Assembly (NCBI GenBank): GCA_934045905.1
Contig: OW203771.1
Span: 15,916,701 to 15,980,700 of the forward strand
Length of the DNA: 64,000 nucleotides
Origin: Leuctra nigra
Taxonomy: Eukaryota; Arthropoda; Insecta; Plecoptera; Leuctridae
Direction: 5' to 3'
Shown here: one piece after another, positions 13,801 through 23,200 of the stretch
Layout: each line of letters starts with the position of its first letter
Position numbering within the stretch: the first letter of the stretch is position 1
The notes under the pieces: generated by a model
Database searches by the model: none
What the model was told of the DNA's origin: nothing
The model's input: the letters and a program-made list of their open reading frames with translations, nothing else
Program-made: the position numbers and the translations under genes

Positions 13801-14907
13801 TTTTCTGAATTTTTTTTTTTTTTGAAAATTTTCATGAAAATTTTCATGAAAATTATCAATGCGTTGAAAATTTTTTAAATTACTATTTTTATTGCTTTAT
13901 TGCACACAATTGTTGATAATATATCTGAAAAAAGCGTAAAATCAAAATCAAAATAAAAGTCAAATATAAGCCCAAATCTCAGTTTTTCTTCATTGTAATT
14001 TTGGCCAGACTGTAATTTCTACATAGGCGGGAAATTTGAATGCTGTATTAATGATCATTTTGCACATTTACCACTCAGACAACAACACGCATCATAATAG
14101 AGTTCAGTATGCATCCCAAGTATGCCCATACATTTATTAAATCAAATAAAATTGATTTAAACTTTTTCAAAAATTTTCAATTTTTTCAATGGTCATTGAA
14201 AATTTTCAATGGTGCCATCACTAGTTATGGCTAAAACATATTAAAACAATTTAAGATTGATTTTGTCATGAAAAATCACGATTTAGGTAAGGGTCTAGCT
14301 CCAAAGGATTAAATGGATTTAAAATAGTATTTCATAATATTTTCTCCTAAAATGTAGGAATTTTTATGTTTGTTTGATTTAAATCAACAAATCTAATTTT
14401 AATTTAAAAAAAATCGATTTGTTATTTTTAGAACAAAAATCTAAAAAATTGCATACCTACCCTTGTGCATTGCTATGGCAACAAATGCTTCACCATTCAC
14501 AAGCTAGGATGGGTTCGTTACAATTTAGGTACGTAAGAGTTGGTTTGGATTTGGAACAGAATTGTGATTGCCTACAACAATTAGAGCATTTCACTAAGTG
14601 AATGAACAGCCTACACGTCTAAATATTGTATTTACTTGCGTATAAGGTGCAGTTATATTCAAAAAATTGCATTTCAAAAAGTAGGGTGCACCTTATACGC
14701 GCCTACAACTAATGTGTTTTCCACGATTAGGTTTCTCAAAACTACAAAGGCGCAGTGCTGCGCCTTATACGCGAGGATACTAGGTAGAGGTATATTTTTT
14801 TACTTACCATAGCAGCGGCCTTTGAAAAAAATTCTTCCCATATTTGTTCTCGATTTGCGAATTGAGGAGGGAGATTCCGCAAGAATGAATCAGAAGATGA
14901 AGTACTA
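7804..14907 (-). CDS. Uncharacterised acidic, serine-rich nuclear-type protein (three exons assembled, 5' end missing)
   Basis: Exons are 14907-14808, 13330-13081 and 11186-7804. Donors are GTAAGT and GTAAAA; acceptors end in TCTCTCAG and TTTTTACAG. The phases agree (0, then 1), giving at least 1243 residues before a stop at 7804. The large last exon has low complexity and is rich in Ser, Asn, Lys, Asp and Glu, with no enzyme domain I can see. A short motif recurs three times: MFEIDSDEEP, LFEMASDSEEEL and LFEMESDSDEDI, each in a basic/serine context, and the C-terminus is strongly basic (HNRKRKYYK). This composition is typical of chromatin or cell-cycle scaffold proteins. The motif may be a docking peptide, which is inference. 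A methionine at MDYAQYW could be an alternative start, but the in-frame upstream exons argue against it. The first exon was not settled; a candidate MQNHNNNE exon lies at 16756-16733. Confidence 0.75.
11412..11630. mobile_element. Miniature element, copy 1 of a family also at 60911-61147
   Basis: The interior is shared with 60911-61147 over nearly its whole length, including GACAATCAATCCTTGTTATT and CTCACCTACTAGAGGTAGAT. The ends are inverted remnants of a TGTACAC and ATTCATAAAACGGTAT type terminus. It has no coding capacity. Confidence 0.75.
11829..11950. repeat. Repeat fragment sharing the GGCGACGTTTCGAA motif with 36.66-36.78 kb
   Basis: The order of short motifs (CAGTGGT, ACGGCTTGTTCCG, ATAAGGAC, GCGACGTTTCGAA, then a TACTTC hairpin) follows the same plan as at 36661-36750. 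A retroelement terminal region, possibly Penelope-like, is one explanation, but no coding part is present here. Confidence 0.35.
12403..12605. repeat. GC-rich block, probable repeat remnant
   Basis: A sharply GC- and G-rich segment sits in AT-rich intron sequence. The 60-residue frame over it has no recognisable domain. It lies in the intron between the 250-bp exon and the large exon of the uncharacterised gene. Confidence 0.35.
12650..12995. mobile_element. Pair of small inverted-repeat elements with a CCATGG core
   Basis: The first hairpin has CAGTACTCTGCTAAA near 12664 and its inverted counterpart TTTTAGCAGAGTATTG near 12800. The second runs from about 12835 to 12990 with related ends (CTCTGCTA and AACAGAGTA). 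Both centres hold a CCATGGCA motif. The second centre, 12883-12896, reads ATTGCCATGGCAAC, close to an RFX X-box. They lie in an intron of the uncharacterised gene. Confidence 0.55.
13789..14223. mobile_element. hAT-type miniature transposon, 8-bp target duplication GTTATGGC
   Basis: The ends read TAGTGATGGCA and TGCCATCACTA. The 8 bp GTTATGGC directly flanks both ends (13781-13788 and 14224-14231). An 8-bp duplication plus short terminal inverted repeats is diagnostic of hAT-superfamily insertion. The interior (435 bp) is AT-rich with GAAAATTTTCA palindromes near both ends and no transposase. It sits in an intron of the uncharacterised gene. Confidence 0.9.
14635..14775. mobile_element. Small element with CGCGTATAAGGTGCA-type inverted ends
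   Basis: It contains GCGTATAAGGTGCA near 14638, TGCACCTTATACGCG near 14690 and TGCGCCTTATACGCG near 14760. The outer copies are inverted relative to one another. This terminus type is seen in pogo/Tigger-like miniature elements; that assignment is from memory and tentative. It lies in the intron just downstream of the 100-bp exon. Confidence 0.5.
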
Positions 14908-15260
14908 CTGTAAGAAAGCAAATATATTTGTCACATTGAACTCACTTGCAAGTTCCAACATCTTCAGTGGTCAAGACTTGAAGTTAAAAAGGAGCCAACA
15001 TGACTGAACACAAATCAAGATCAAGAAACACTAACTAAAGGAGGTTTGATTAGCACCTGGGATAATACCTTTAATTGATTGTCAATGAACCTGACAATAA
15101 AAGTCATTCCAATGTATTCACTGAACGAACACAAATCAATGAATGATAATCCCAAGTCTACACTAGACCCTCAATTATTTATATTACTGATAATGCTCAA
15201 TTAAAGATGATGGCGGCTTAGTAACAAGCAGATTTTGAATTAATTGTATAGGAAGGTACT

Positions 15261-15903
15261 CAGTGCCGTAACTAGGGATTTCGGCGCCCGGTGCAAATCT
15301 AAATTTTGGCGCCCCCCTTCCCCCCCCCCCCCCCCCCCCCCAACCACACCTTCCCAGAAAGTGCTATACCCAACCAGTGATGATTTCAGACAAGGACAAA
15401 CAAAAACTTTGGTTGTGCCCAAAACAAATAATTATGCAAAACTGTGGTCAAACACTTCCACATCCCTTGACAATGACAGCAATGAGCTGCCTGGGGGGGG
15501 GGGGGGGGGGGAGAACCTCCTAGCCATATGCGGGTCCAGGGCCCTGAAACGAAAAAGTTAGATTTTTTGTTAGGATTTTAATGTTTTTTTAATCATTTTT
15601 GATGTTCAATTTCACTGAATTTTTTTTCAGCAGAATAATTTTTATTTCAAAATGTATTTCAAAATTCTTTAGCTAAAGAGCGCATTAATTTATGAAGGGT
15701 GAGGGGGGTTAGACCTCTTGGGTATGACTGAAATCATCACCGACATCAACTCTGCCCCGAAGGGCGTTTTTTGTGTTTTTAATACGCAAAAATTAATTTT
15801 GGGATAAAAAAAGTCATTACATAAAAATTTGGCTTCCTGGCGCCCTCTTGTTGGCGGTGCCCTGTGTTGCAGCACCGCCCGCACACCCCTTGTTACGGCC
15901 CTG
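15261..15903. mobile_element. Probable hAT-like non-autonomous element with CAGTGCCGTAACTAGGG ends
   Basis: The left end CAGTGCCGTAACTAGGG matches the complement of the right end (CAGGGCCGTAACAAGGGG) in 15 of 17 positions. The left end is followed by GGCGCCCGGTGCAA and long C and G runs, typical of this repeat type. Flanks share GGTAC but not a clean 8-bp duplication. It has no transposase. Confidence 0.6.
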
Positions 15904-15982
15904 TCGGTACCTACTACTTAGTTAAATAGTACCTTAGTTAATAATAGGTACCTGCCTATCTACTAATAGGTAGTAGGTCTAC

Positions 15983-16142
15983 TACAGCCTCATGCTCAAA
16001 AGAAGTTGCAACCGCAAGTAGATATTTGCGGATGTCAGTCCTCGACATCATAAGACCGTGTGCTAATAATCTTATGGACGGAATCCAGTAGACTCTGGCC
16101 ACTTGCGTCGATAAATCTGGAAATTCTTTTGAGCATGAGGCT
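15983..16142. mobile_element. Short element with perfect 19-bp inverted ends
   Basis: AGCCTCATGCTCAAAAGAA at the left end is repeated as its exact complement at the right end, about 120 bp apart. The minus strand reads as a protein-like 61-residue frame over 16035-16220, so a captured exon cannot be fully excluded. Confidence 0.6.
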
Positions 16143-16439
16143 GCTAGGAGAAAAGGACAATGTAGATAGGTAAGAGTAAACTAGAAAATTAAAACACAGT
16201 GCTAGTAAGTAGCCCAGCATATTCGAATGGTGATTAAAGTTTTAGTTTCTATCTGAATGCCTACTTTTGTACGGGCAACCGAAATCATTGCAAATTGTTA
16301 AACAATCGAATGGTTATGCTCCGATTGGTTTATTACTGTTGGATGCACTATAAAGGCCCCTACACGAGTGGCATAGCACACAGCAACACGGAATCTAATA
16401 AAAGAAACGAGCAATATCCAAAGACCCAAACTGTCAAAA

Positions 16440-16492
16440 CATTAAACGTAAGGTACCTATGTAGGTACCTACCTACCTACCTACCTTACTAG
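16440..16492. repeat. CCTA/TAGG microsatellite
   Basis: Tandem CTAC repeats with GGTACC interruptions. The same tetranucleotide theme recurs through the window, for example at 62918-62945. Confidence 0.7.
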
Positions 16493-16794
16493 GCTGGGTA
16501 GGGTAAAGTGGATGCAGTCTAGAATTGTCTAATACCTACCCAAGCGGCATGTTGTTCAGATTATGATAGCATTAGAAAATGTAGATGTTCAGCCCTCTTG
16601 CAAACACTGTAGGCTAGTAAATAAGGTTATGAATGAAATTATCACTGACACTCAGTGCTAGGGCTACATAGTAACATGAGCATCACTAAAATAAAAAGTA
16701 AGTTGGCACAGATTACATAAAATATATTTTACTTCATTGTTATTGTGGTTCTGCATTAATTAACAGCAAAATAAACAGCTTTCAATCAAAACTC

Positions 16795-16920
16795 GAACTT
16801 TTCCGCCAAAGCCACACTCCTCCTACCTCACTGCACCCATTTCCAACCAATCAGGAACACACTTCCAAGGTCAACAAAGAGTTTTGGAAGGCGGTGAAAA
16901 ATCAAATTTTGGCGCGAATG
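16795..16920 (-). promoter_or_regulatory. Candidate promoter of the uncharacterised minus-strand gene (E2F-like and CCAAT sites)
   Basis: Within 125 bp there are TTTTCCGCCAAA near 16798, CCAATCAG at 16847-16854 and TTTTGGCGCGAA at 16907-16918. E2F sites follow TTTSGCGC-type consensus and often occur with CCAAT boxes at S-phase genes. The block lies about 1.9 kb upstream of the most 5' confirmed exon of the minus-strand gene and just upstream of a possible small first exon (16756-16733). The link to that gene is inference. Confidence 0.4.
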
Positions 16921-17358
16921 TGAATAAAGATTTTCTACCTACCTACTTCATGATACCTACTTCTTTCTTTGTTTTGTTTATTATAAATTCGCCCACGTAA
17001 ACGTTCACACTGATTTTGAGACCAAAACCTAATACATATGTAGGGCTAAAGCCCTCAGTAATTACCCAATATCTCCTCCACCCAATAAACTTGATCATTT
17101 ACCTATCAAAATAGTATTGCTTCACAAACCCCAACATCAAGACAAACCTCAAGAACATTTATAAATTGAATAACTGAACCATAATCTTAAGTGAATCTTA
17201 TTTAGCTAACATGTAAGAAACTAAGTTGGTATAAACTATATTTAGAACCTTTTGATAAACAAACTACAATCATTTCAAACTAGCAATTACTTCAATTACC
17301 AGATGCACTTATTCTACTTTTCTTTTCATTACAACATTGATTATTGCACAATAGGAAC

Positions 17359-18444
17359 TGTTACGCAACTTCTACTATTGCACAACTTCTACATTCTTTC
17401 TCCCTCTCATTCCACTTTCTCAACGTAAACATTCCAGACCTTGACACACTAAAGAGACCGACAAACTTCAGACAACCCCTCTGGAACCAATACAGTCGCG
17501 TGGACTCAAAAGTTGACCTAGACTTGACTGTTTCTCCTTGCAGAAAGGATTGACAACCCCGTGGTGCAATATTGCACAACAGACTCTCTGACGTCATTTT
17601 GCCATCATGACCTGAGATTAGTAGCACTCGTCACTATGACATCACCACCTTAAGGGCGAAAGTCGAACCTCAACCCCTTGCGACTCTGGACTTCCGAAAG
17701 GCTTAAATACGAGTGCACAAGCATTCTAAAGTTAGTTGTCGACCGAAGTTAGATAAGAGTTCTCCAACCAATCTAACCCCCTCTCTACCTCCCCTGACTG
17801 TAAGGTTGTGTTTTTCGACCTCCTTACAGGATTCCTACCTCCTCTTCTCTGCCGGTAAGGTTGTGTTTTTCGACCTCCTTACTAAATTTTCCTCTCAACC
17901 CTTTACCTTAATTCTACAGAAATCTACGACTAACTTCTTCACTTCTCCGAAATATTTATCTACACCTAATTTTCGTAACTTCAGTGCATAAGTTCCAAAG
18001 TGCGTGTATAAAGTAGATTACTTAAATTTCATGTCTAATAATCTAAAACAAGTGCTAAACTAAATTAAATTCTTAATTTGTGCTACCAACTACAAGTTTC
18101 GACCAGGGCAATTGAGATCAATATACGAAAATCAATTGAAACGACATCACGACTACATTTCTGAGTAAGTAACGAATCACCCCTCAACTTCCCGATCCTA
18201 TTTCCCATCATTAATTTATCAAGATTTAACGGGTCATTTAACAAGTGCCTGAATAAGAATTAGTTCAATCAATTTTACTTTAAATTATATATTCTGCACT
18301 TCGAGGAAGATTTTCGCTGAGCTTACTCCTAAGATTTGATCTAACGATCACCCCGCGCCTCCTCACGTAAGTAATTGTACAAATTGACTGATCCAAAATC
18401 CTAACTCTTATTATTAGTCCTGGGAAATCTATCACTAGATTACA
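17359..18444 (+). mobile_element. Possible solo LTR or retroelement regulatory region
   Basis: The segment starts TGTTACGC and ends GATTACA, a TG...CA arrangement. It contains a TATA-like TTAAATAC near 17703 followed about 30 bp on by an initiator-like AAGTTAGTTG. It differs in base composition from its surroundings and holds a 27-bp direct duplication (17801-17827 and 17856-17882). No gag or pol sequence and no flanking duplication was found, so the call is weak. Confidence 0.25.
17801..17882 (+). repeat. Direct duplication of 27 bp, offset 55 bp
   Basis: The string beginning TAAGGTTGTGTTTTTCGACC occurs at 17801 and again at 17856, identical through CTCCTTAC. It lies inside the possible LTR. 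Confidence 0.9.
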
Positions 18445-18649
18445 CCAGGTGGTGGCAGACTAACTTCGCTACCATTTGAAGCTAACCGCAAGCCCCTACA
18501 CATATCTTTCATAAAAGGATTACTTTTAAATAATAGCTACCTGCAATTTTCTACTGTTGCCAAAATGAGGTTTCTCTACAAATGGGGAGATCCAGTTTAG
18601 TTTAGGAATGTGCCTTTCAAATGAAGATATTGTGTGCACATGCACACAC

Positions 18650-19140
18650 ATTCTCACAATGTACCGTCTGCTGTGAAACATTTACGCTGAGCATCTAATT
18701 AGCATTTTCTGCCTACTGGATCACAAAATAAATGGAAAATCTTATATTGATTGTGTTGCAACACATTTTAATTTGGAGCGATGGACAACTTGCCAATATG
18801 GTATATTGAGTGCAGTGGTGTTGTCCTAAAAAAATTATGTGTACCTATATAGCAAAAAAATACAGGTGACAGAAAATAGGTGGGTTTGGTCGCAAGCCCC
18901 TGACAAAATTGTCCTCATTGTCATTCATTTTGGTGCATTGTAATGATTTCTTGAAATATTTTATGCTGAAATAAAAGCCATGATTTTTCTCTATTTCTTT
19001 AATTTTCCAGAAATTGCTTACAATTTTTTTCAATATTAGGTACCATTTCCAGCACTAAATCAAACTGTAAAAATAGCTTAAACACCGGAAGTGACATAGC
19101 TAGCTTGATAACGCTAGACTGTTTGAAACAAATCTCTAAC
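18650..19140. repeat. Dispersed repeat related to 1.29-2.5 kb
   Basis: TGCCTACTGGATC then TGGAAAATCTTATATTG around 18708-18755 matches 1300-1336. An ACACCGGAAGTGACAT block lies near 19082. No gene is visible. Confidence 0.5.
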
Positions 19141-19225
19141 AATAAATAAACACAACACAGTAGATACATAATATTGTAGCTTTCTCTTTAATGAAATATT
19201 AATGAAATATACTGCTAGTATAAAT

Positions 19226-19769
19226 AATTAGGGATGGGAATGATTTCAATATCATCGATGTATGATAAATTATTATCTTTATTACTAATGAAGGGGTTTC
19301 AAATCAAAAATGATTAAAAATAAAACATCGTAACAAACAATCCACATTATTTGAAATTGCTGGTTGAAACACGGGACACACGATCAAACAATCATGACCT
19401 AAAATCAGGGATGAAAGCAACGTGTCACGTGAGGTGAAAGACTTGATAGTGTCCTGTGTTTTAGGTACGATTTAAATTTTTAGAAGTAACCTACACTTTT
19501 CTTACTTATTTGAAAGTAAAAAATAATAATTTAAATGTAGAATAGAACTTTCTTTTCTACAATGGAAAATTTCTTGTATTTGAACTTGACAAAACAGCCA
19601 GTAAAAGCTAAAAAGTTTCTTCACAGCATGTAGAGAAGGTCCCTAAATTTGACTTCCCTGTGAACATTGACTTTAAAAATCAATGAATGACAAAGCCCTT
19701 GTGATACATACTTATATAAATACAAGTAGACTCGAAAATCGATGAAAACATTATTTTTTCCCATCTCTA
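19226..19769. mobile_element. hAT-like miniature element
   Basis: The left end has TAGGGATGGGAATGAT (from 19229) and the right end TTTTTCCCATCTCTA. GTATAAAT precedes the left end (19218-19225, with three intervening bases AAT) and directly follows the right end (19770-19777). This fits an 8-bp duplication with a slightly altered left end. There is no transposase in 544 bp. Confidence 0.65.
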
Positions 19770-20233
19770 GTATAAATAAAAATTAAATAGGTACAACATA
19801 GATAAATATCATATCACTACCCTCACAAGAAAATTGAACTTCTATTAACAGTAAAATAAATGACCAAACAAATTAGTTAGATACTTTTAAATTGTACGTA
19901 TTACCTAGTACTTCCTCGTTGATTCCTCATGCTTTCTTTTCGGATGATGTGTAGCTGTAAACTCTTTAATATGTAATCTAATCATAGAGATATATTAATC
20001 TAATCTTATAAATTTTATCAAGATCTCTATGAACAAACAAAAAACAATCACTCACAGAAAAAATACATAACGTAGGTTTTACAAACGAATCATGACTTCC
20101 TCATGATAAAGACTTAAATAAGGAGACAAATATTCAATGCAGAACTGTATGATCATCTGATTACATTCTACAAATAGCTACAGAATTAAAAAGGAAACCA
20201 ATTATAATCATTCATTCAGGAGAGTTTTCATTT

Positions 20234-23200
20234 TCACTTCCTATCAAATTTTGACCATCTTGCACCATTGTTGAACTGATTCTTCCAATAAGGCTTGTAT
20301 GGCGTGCGGTTACTTGGAGCGGAACGCCTCCTGAAAGAGGGAAACTCAGTTTTAAAGAATAAATATAAGCTAAGAAAGAGACAGATTGAGGTTGTTCGGG
20401 CCTATGAAGAGAGTGTCAGAAGCGAGAATTCCTAGAGGAGTTATGAAAAGGGAGTAAAAGGAATGCTGGGTGTCCAAGGACAAAGTGGAGGGACTGCATT
20501 GAGGAGGATCTTGCAGAGAGAAGCAAAGATGGAGGAGAGGAAGAAGAGAGAAATGGTGGGAAGTCAGAGAAAGATGGAAGGATGGGAGCAGCAGGTGGAG
20601 GAAGCAGAGGAGAGTGAAGATTATGATGAAGACAGTAACAACAGAATGAACGGTCTGAATGGCTCAACGGCTGCGGCATCCCAGGAGGCAGCCCTAGAAG
20701 ATGAAGATATCTCCACCCCGCAACCCGACATCATTGATGGGAAATGGTCAATGGATGCATTACGCAATGGAATGTATGACATCTATTGTATTTAAAGTAG
20801 AGATGGACCGATACCATATTTTTCCGATACCGATACCGATGCCGATACCAACAACCGATACCAATACTTTTCCGATACCGATACTATTTTTAGTTGACTG
20901 TTATTAATGATTTTTAAAGGTTTAATTTATTAGTAAATCATCCCTAGAGTAAACTATGAATAGGTACTGAATAAATGGTAGGATAATGAATGATTAAAAT
21001 ATGGACTAGTATTTTATTTTTTATTTAATTTAATTTTTTATTTAAATTTTTTATTCTTGAATTTTTTTAATTTTACAATTCAATTGTTTGAACGCAAATT
21101 GTTTGATTCTCAAATTAATGATTATGTAACACATGTCACAACTCAATAAAATATATAATAATAAATGAAATGGATAGCTTCTGTTTCTGTAACACTAATT
21201 ATTAATTAAGATTAACATGAATAAAATAAACATTGCCTTATGAATAGACATAAAAGTTAGGGTATACATGGTGTCACAGTGCGCTAACTTATTAGTAGTT
21301 ATAATCAATGGTGACTAAATTTTTATTGAGGAAAACAAGCATTTTCACTTTATGAGGATTAAGACGACTCCTCCTTTTGTCATTGATCAACCCTGCAGTG
21401 CTGAAAAGCCTTTCAGAAAACACTGTCGACGGTGGGGTACCAAGATATTTCCTTGCCAATAACTTCAGATGCTTGAACTTGGAGGGGCTATCTCTCCAGT
21501 ACTTGAATGGATCATCGGTTCCCTGAAGTAGTGGTTCATTAATATAGTCCTTTATTTCATCTGCAAGGCTAGTCGGTTCCCCGTTCTGCTGTAAAGGTTA
21601 TCAATCATATGTTATTATTTTAGTTTTGTCTAGACTAGATTCATTTATGTTCTGAAAGATTAACTTAATATTTTTTTCAGGTAGTAGTAGGTACTTACTG
21701 GGTTTTGCAAATTGTTGTGAATCAACTCGTTGTAAAGTGACCAGACTGTTCCCTCGGTCGAAGTCTGTGATGATGTGGTTGCTGTAGGGAATACTTCGGT
21801 AAGTGGCAAACCATCTTGGATTTCTTCCAGCTCCGCAGTCAGCTTACGCACAGCACGTTCTGCTTTGAACCGAGATTGAAATATCTTCGTCTTGAACCTT
21901 GGATCCAAAATGGTAGCGGAGGCATATAATTGATTGTCCTCACAGTCTCCATAGCGCGTTTGTAAGGACTCTTGCAATGCATTTTTCAAGTCTTCATTCT
22001 CAATTCTCTGTAGAGATACGCCGGCAGCACGTACCATGGGAATGATTTCAGATACTGTAACTTTTGATGAGCTCGCCGCAAATGTGATGTCATCAAAAAC
22101 TTTCAGAGCATCAGTGATGGGTACCAAGCTGTCCCACTGGTCACTTGTTAGGTCACGCCTTCCTGTGTTTCTCAGATTAGGAGTAACAAGAAGAATTGCA
22201 GTTCTCTGTTCCAACAAGCGCTTTAACATGTGGTAGGTGCTGTTCCATCGCGTTGGTTCATCCTGCACAATACTGTGCTTTGGAAGTCCTAAAGTTGTTT
22301 GAGCCTCTCTTAGAAGTTTGTAGGCAGTGACGGAATGCTTGAAATGTCCTACGATTCTTCTGCAAATAGCTGTTACACCCAATATATCAGTGTTGTCTAG
22401 GCAACCATCTTTTACGACTAATTGCATCGTGTGTGCAATGCACGGTATATGGGTAAATTTCCCTGCTTGACAAGCAGCTACAACATTTCGTGCGTTATCC
22501 CTTACAACTACGTTGAGCTTTTCTAGAAATCCCCATGATGCAAGGGTTTCTTCAATAAACTTTGCAATATTGACAGCATTATGCGACTCGTAGGGAAAAG
22601 GCAATACATCCAGGCAGATATGAATCTGTTCGAACTTCTTAGTTAGAAAATGGGCCGTCAGACTCATATAGTCAATGTTGGACGTTGAGCTCCACATGTC
22701 AGTTGTAATGCTTATATAATCAGCATCCTTAGCCAGCAACTTGATTTTAGATGTCACCTTCTCGTAAATATTTGGGATTGCCACACTTGAGAAATATTTC
22801 CTTGAAGGAAGGTTGTACCTTGGCTCAAGATACTTCAACAGCCGGACAAATCCAGCGTCTTCAACAATAGTGAAAGGCTGGTTGTCAGTGCAAATCAATT
22901 CGGCAATTAGTTTTGTAATGTGCTTTGCACGAGAGTCCGAAGATTTGAGTGGCCTAGTTCTATCAAATACTGCTCCAATTGTTGGTTGGTTAGCAGGTCT
23001 CGAAAAACTTCTAGAGGATGTACTAGGTCTTGCCTTGGGAGTAATCATTGGATTAGTGAGATTGAGACCAACAGGCAGTTGTGGAATGGGTGTGTGATGC
23101 GGCATCACAGGCAAATTAGTGGAAGTTGTTTCCTCATCACTCTCCAAATCAACAGTGTCAATTTCTAATCCTTCATTGTCCACATCTTCTTCCAAATTAT

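Noticed and set aside
17361..17627. 88-residue minus-strand frame as a gene
   Set aside because: No domain, no splice context, and it lies in an LTR-like block.
20463..20795. 110-residue plus-strand frame next to the hAT element as a gene
   Set aside because: Another frame of the same DNA reads as a LINE C-terminal tail (TKWRDCIEEDL), it lies inside a host intron, and no splice or promoter evidence supports it.
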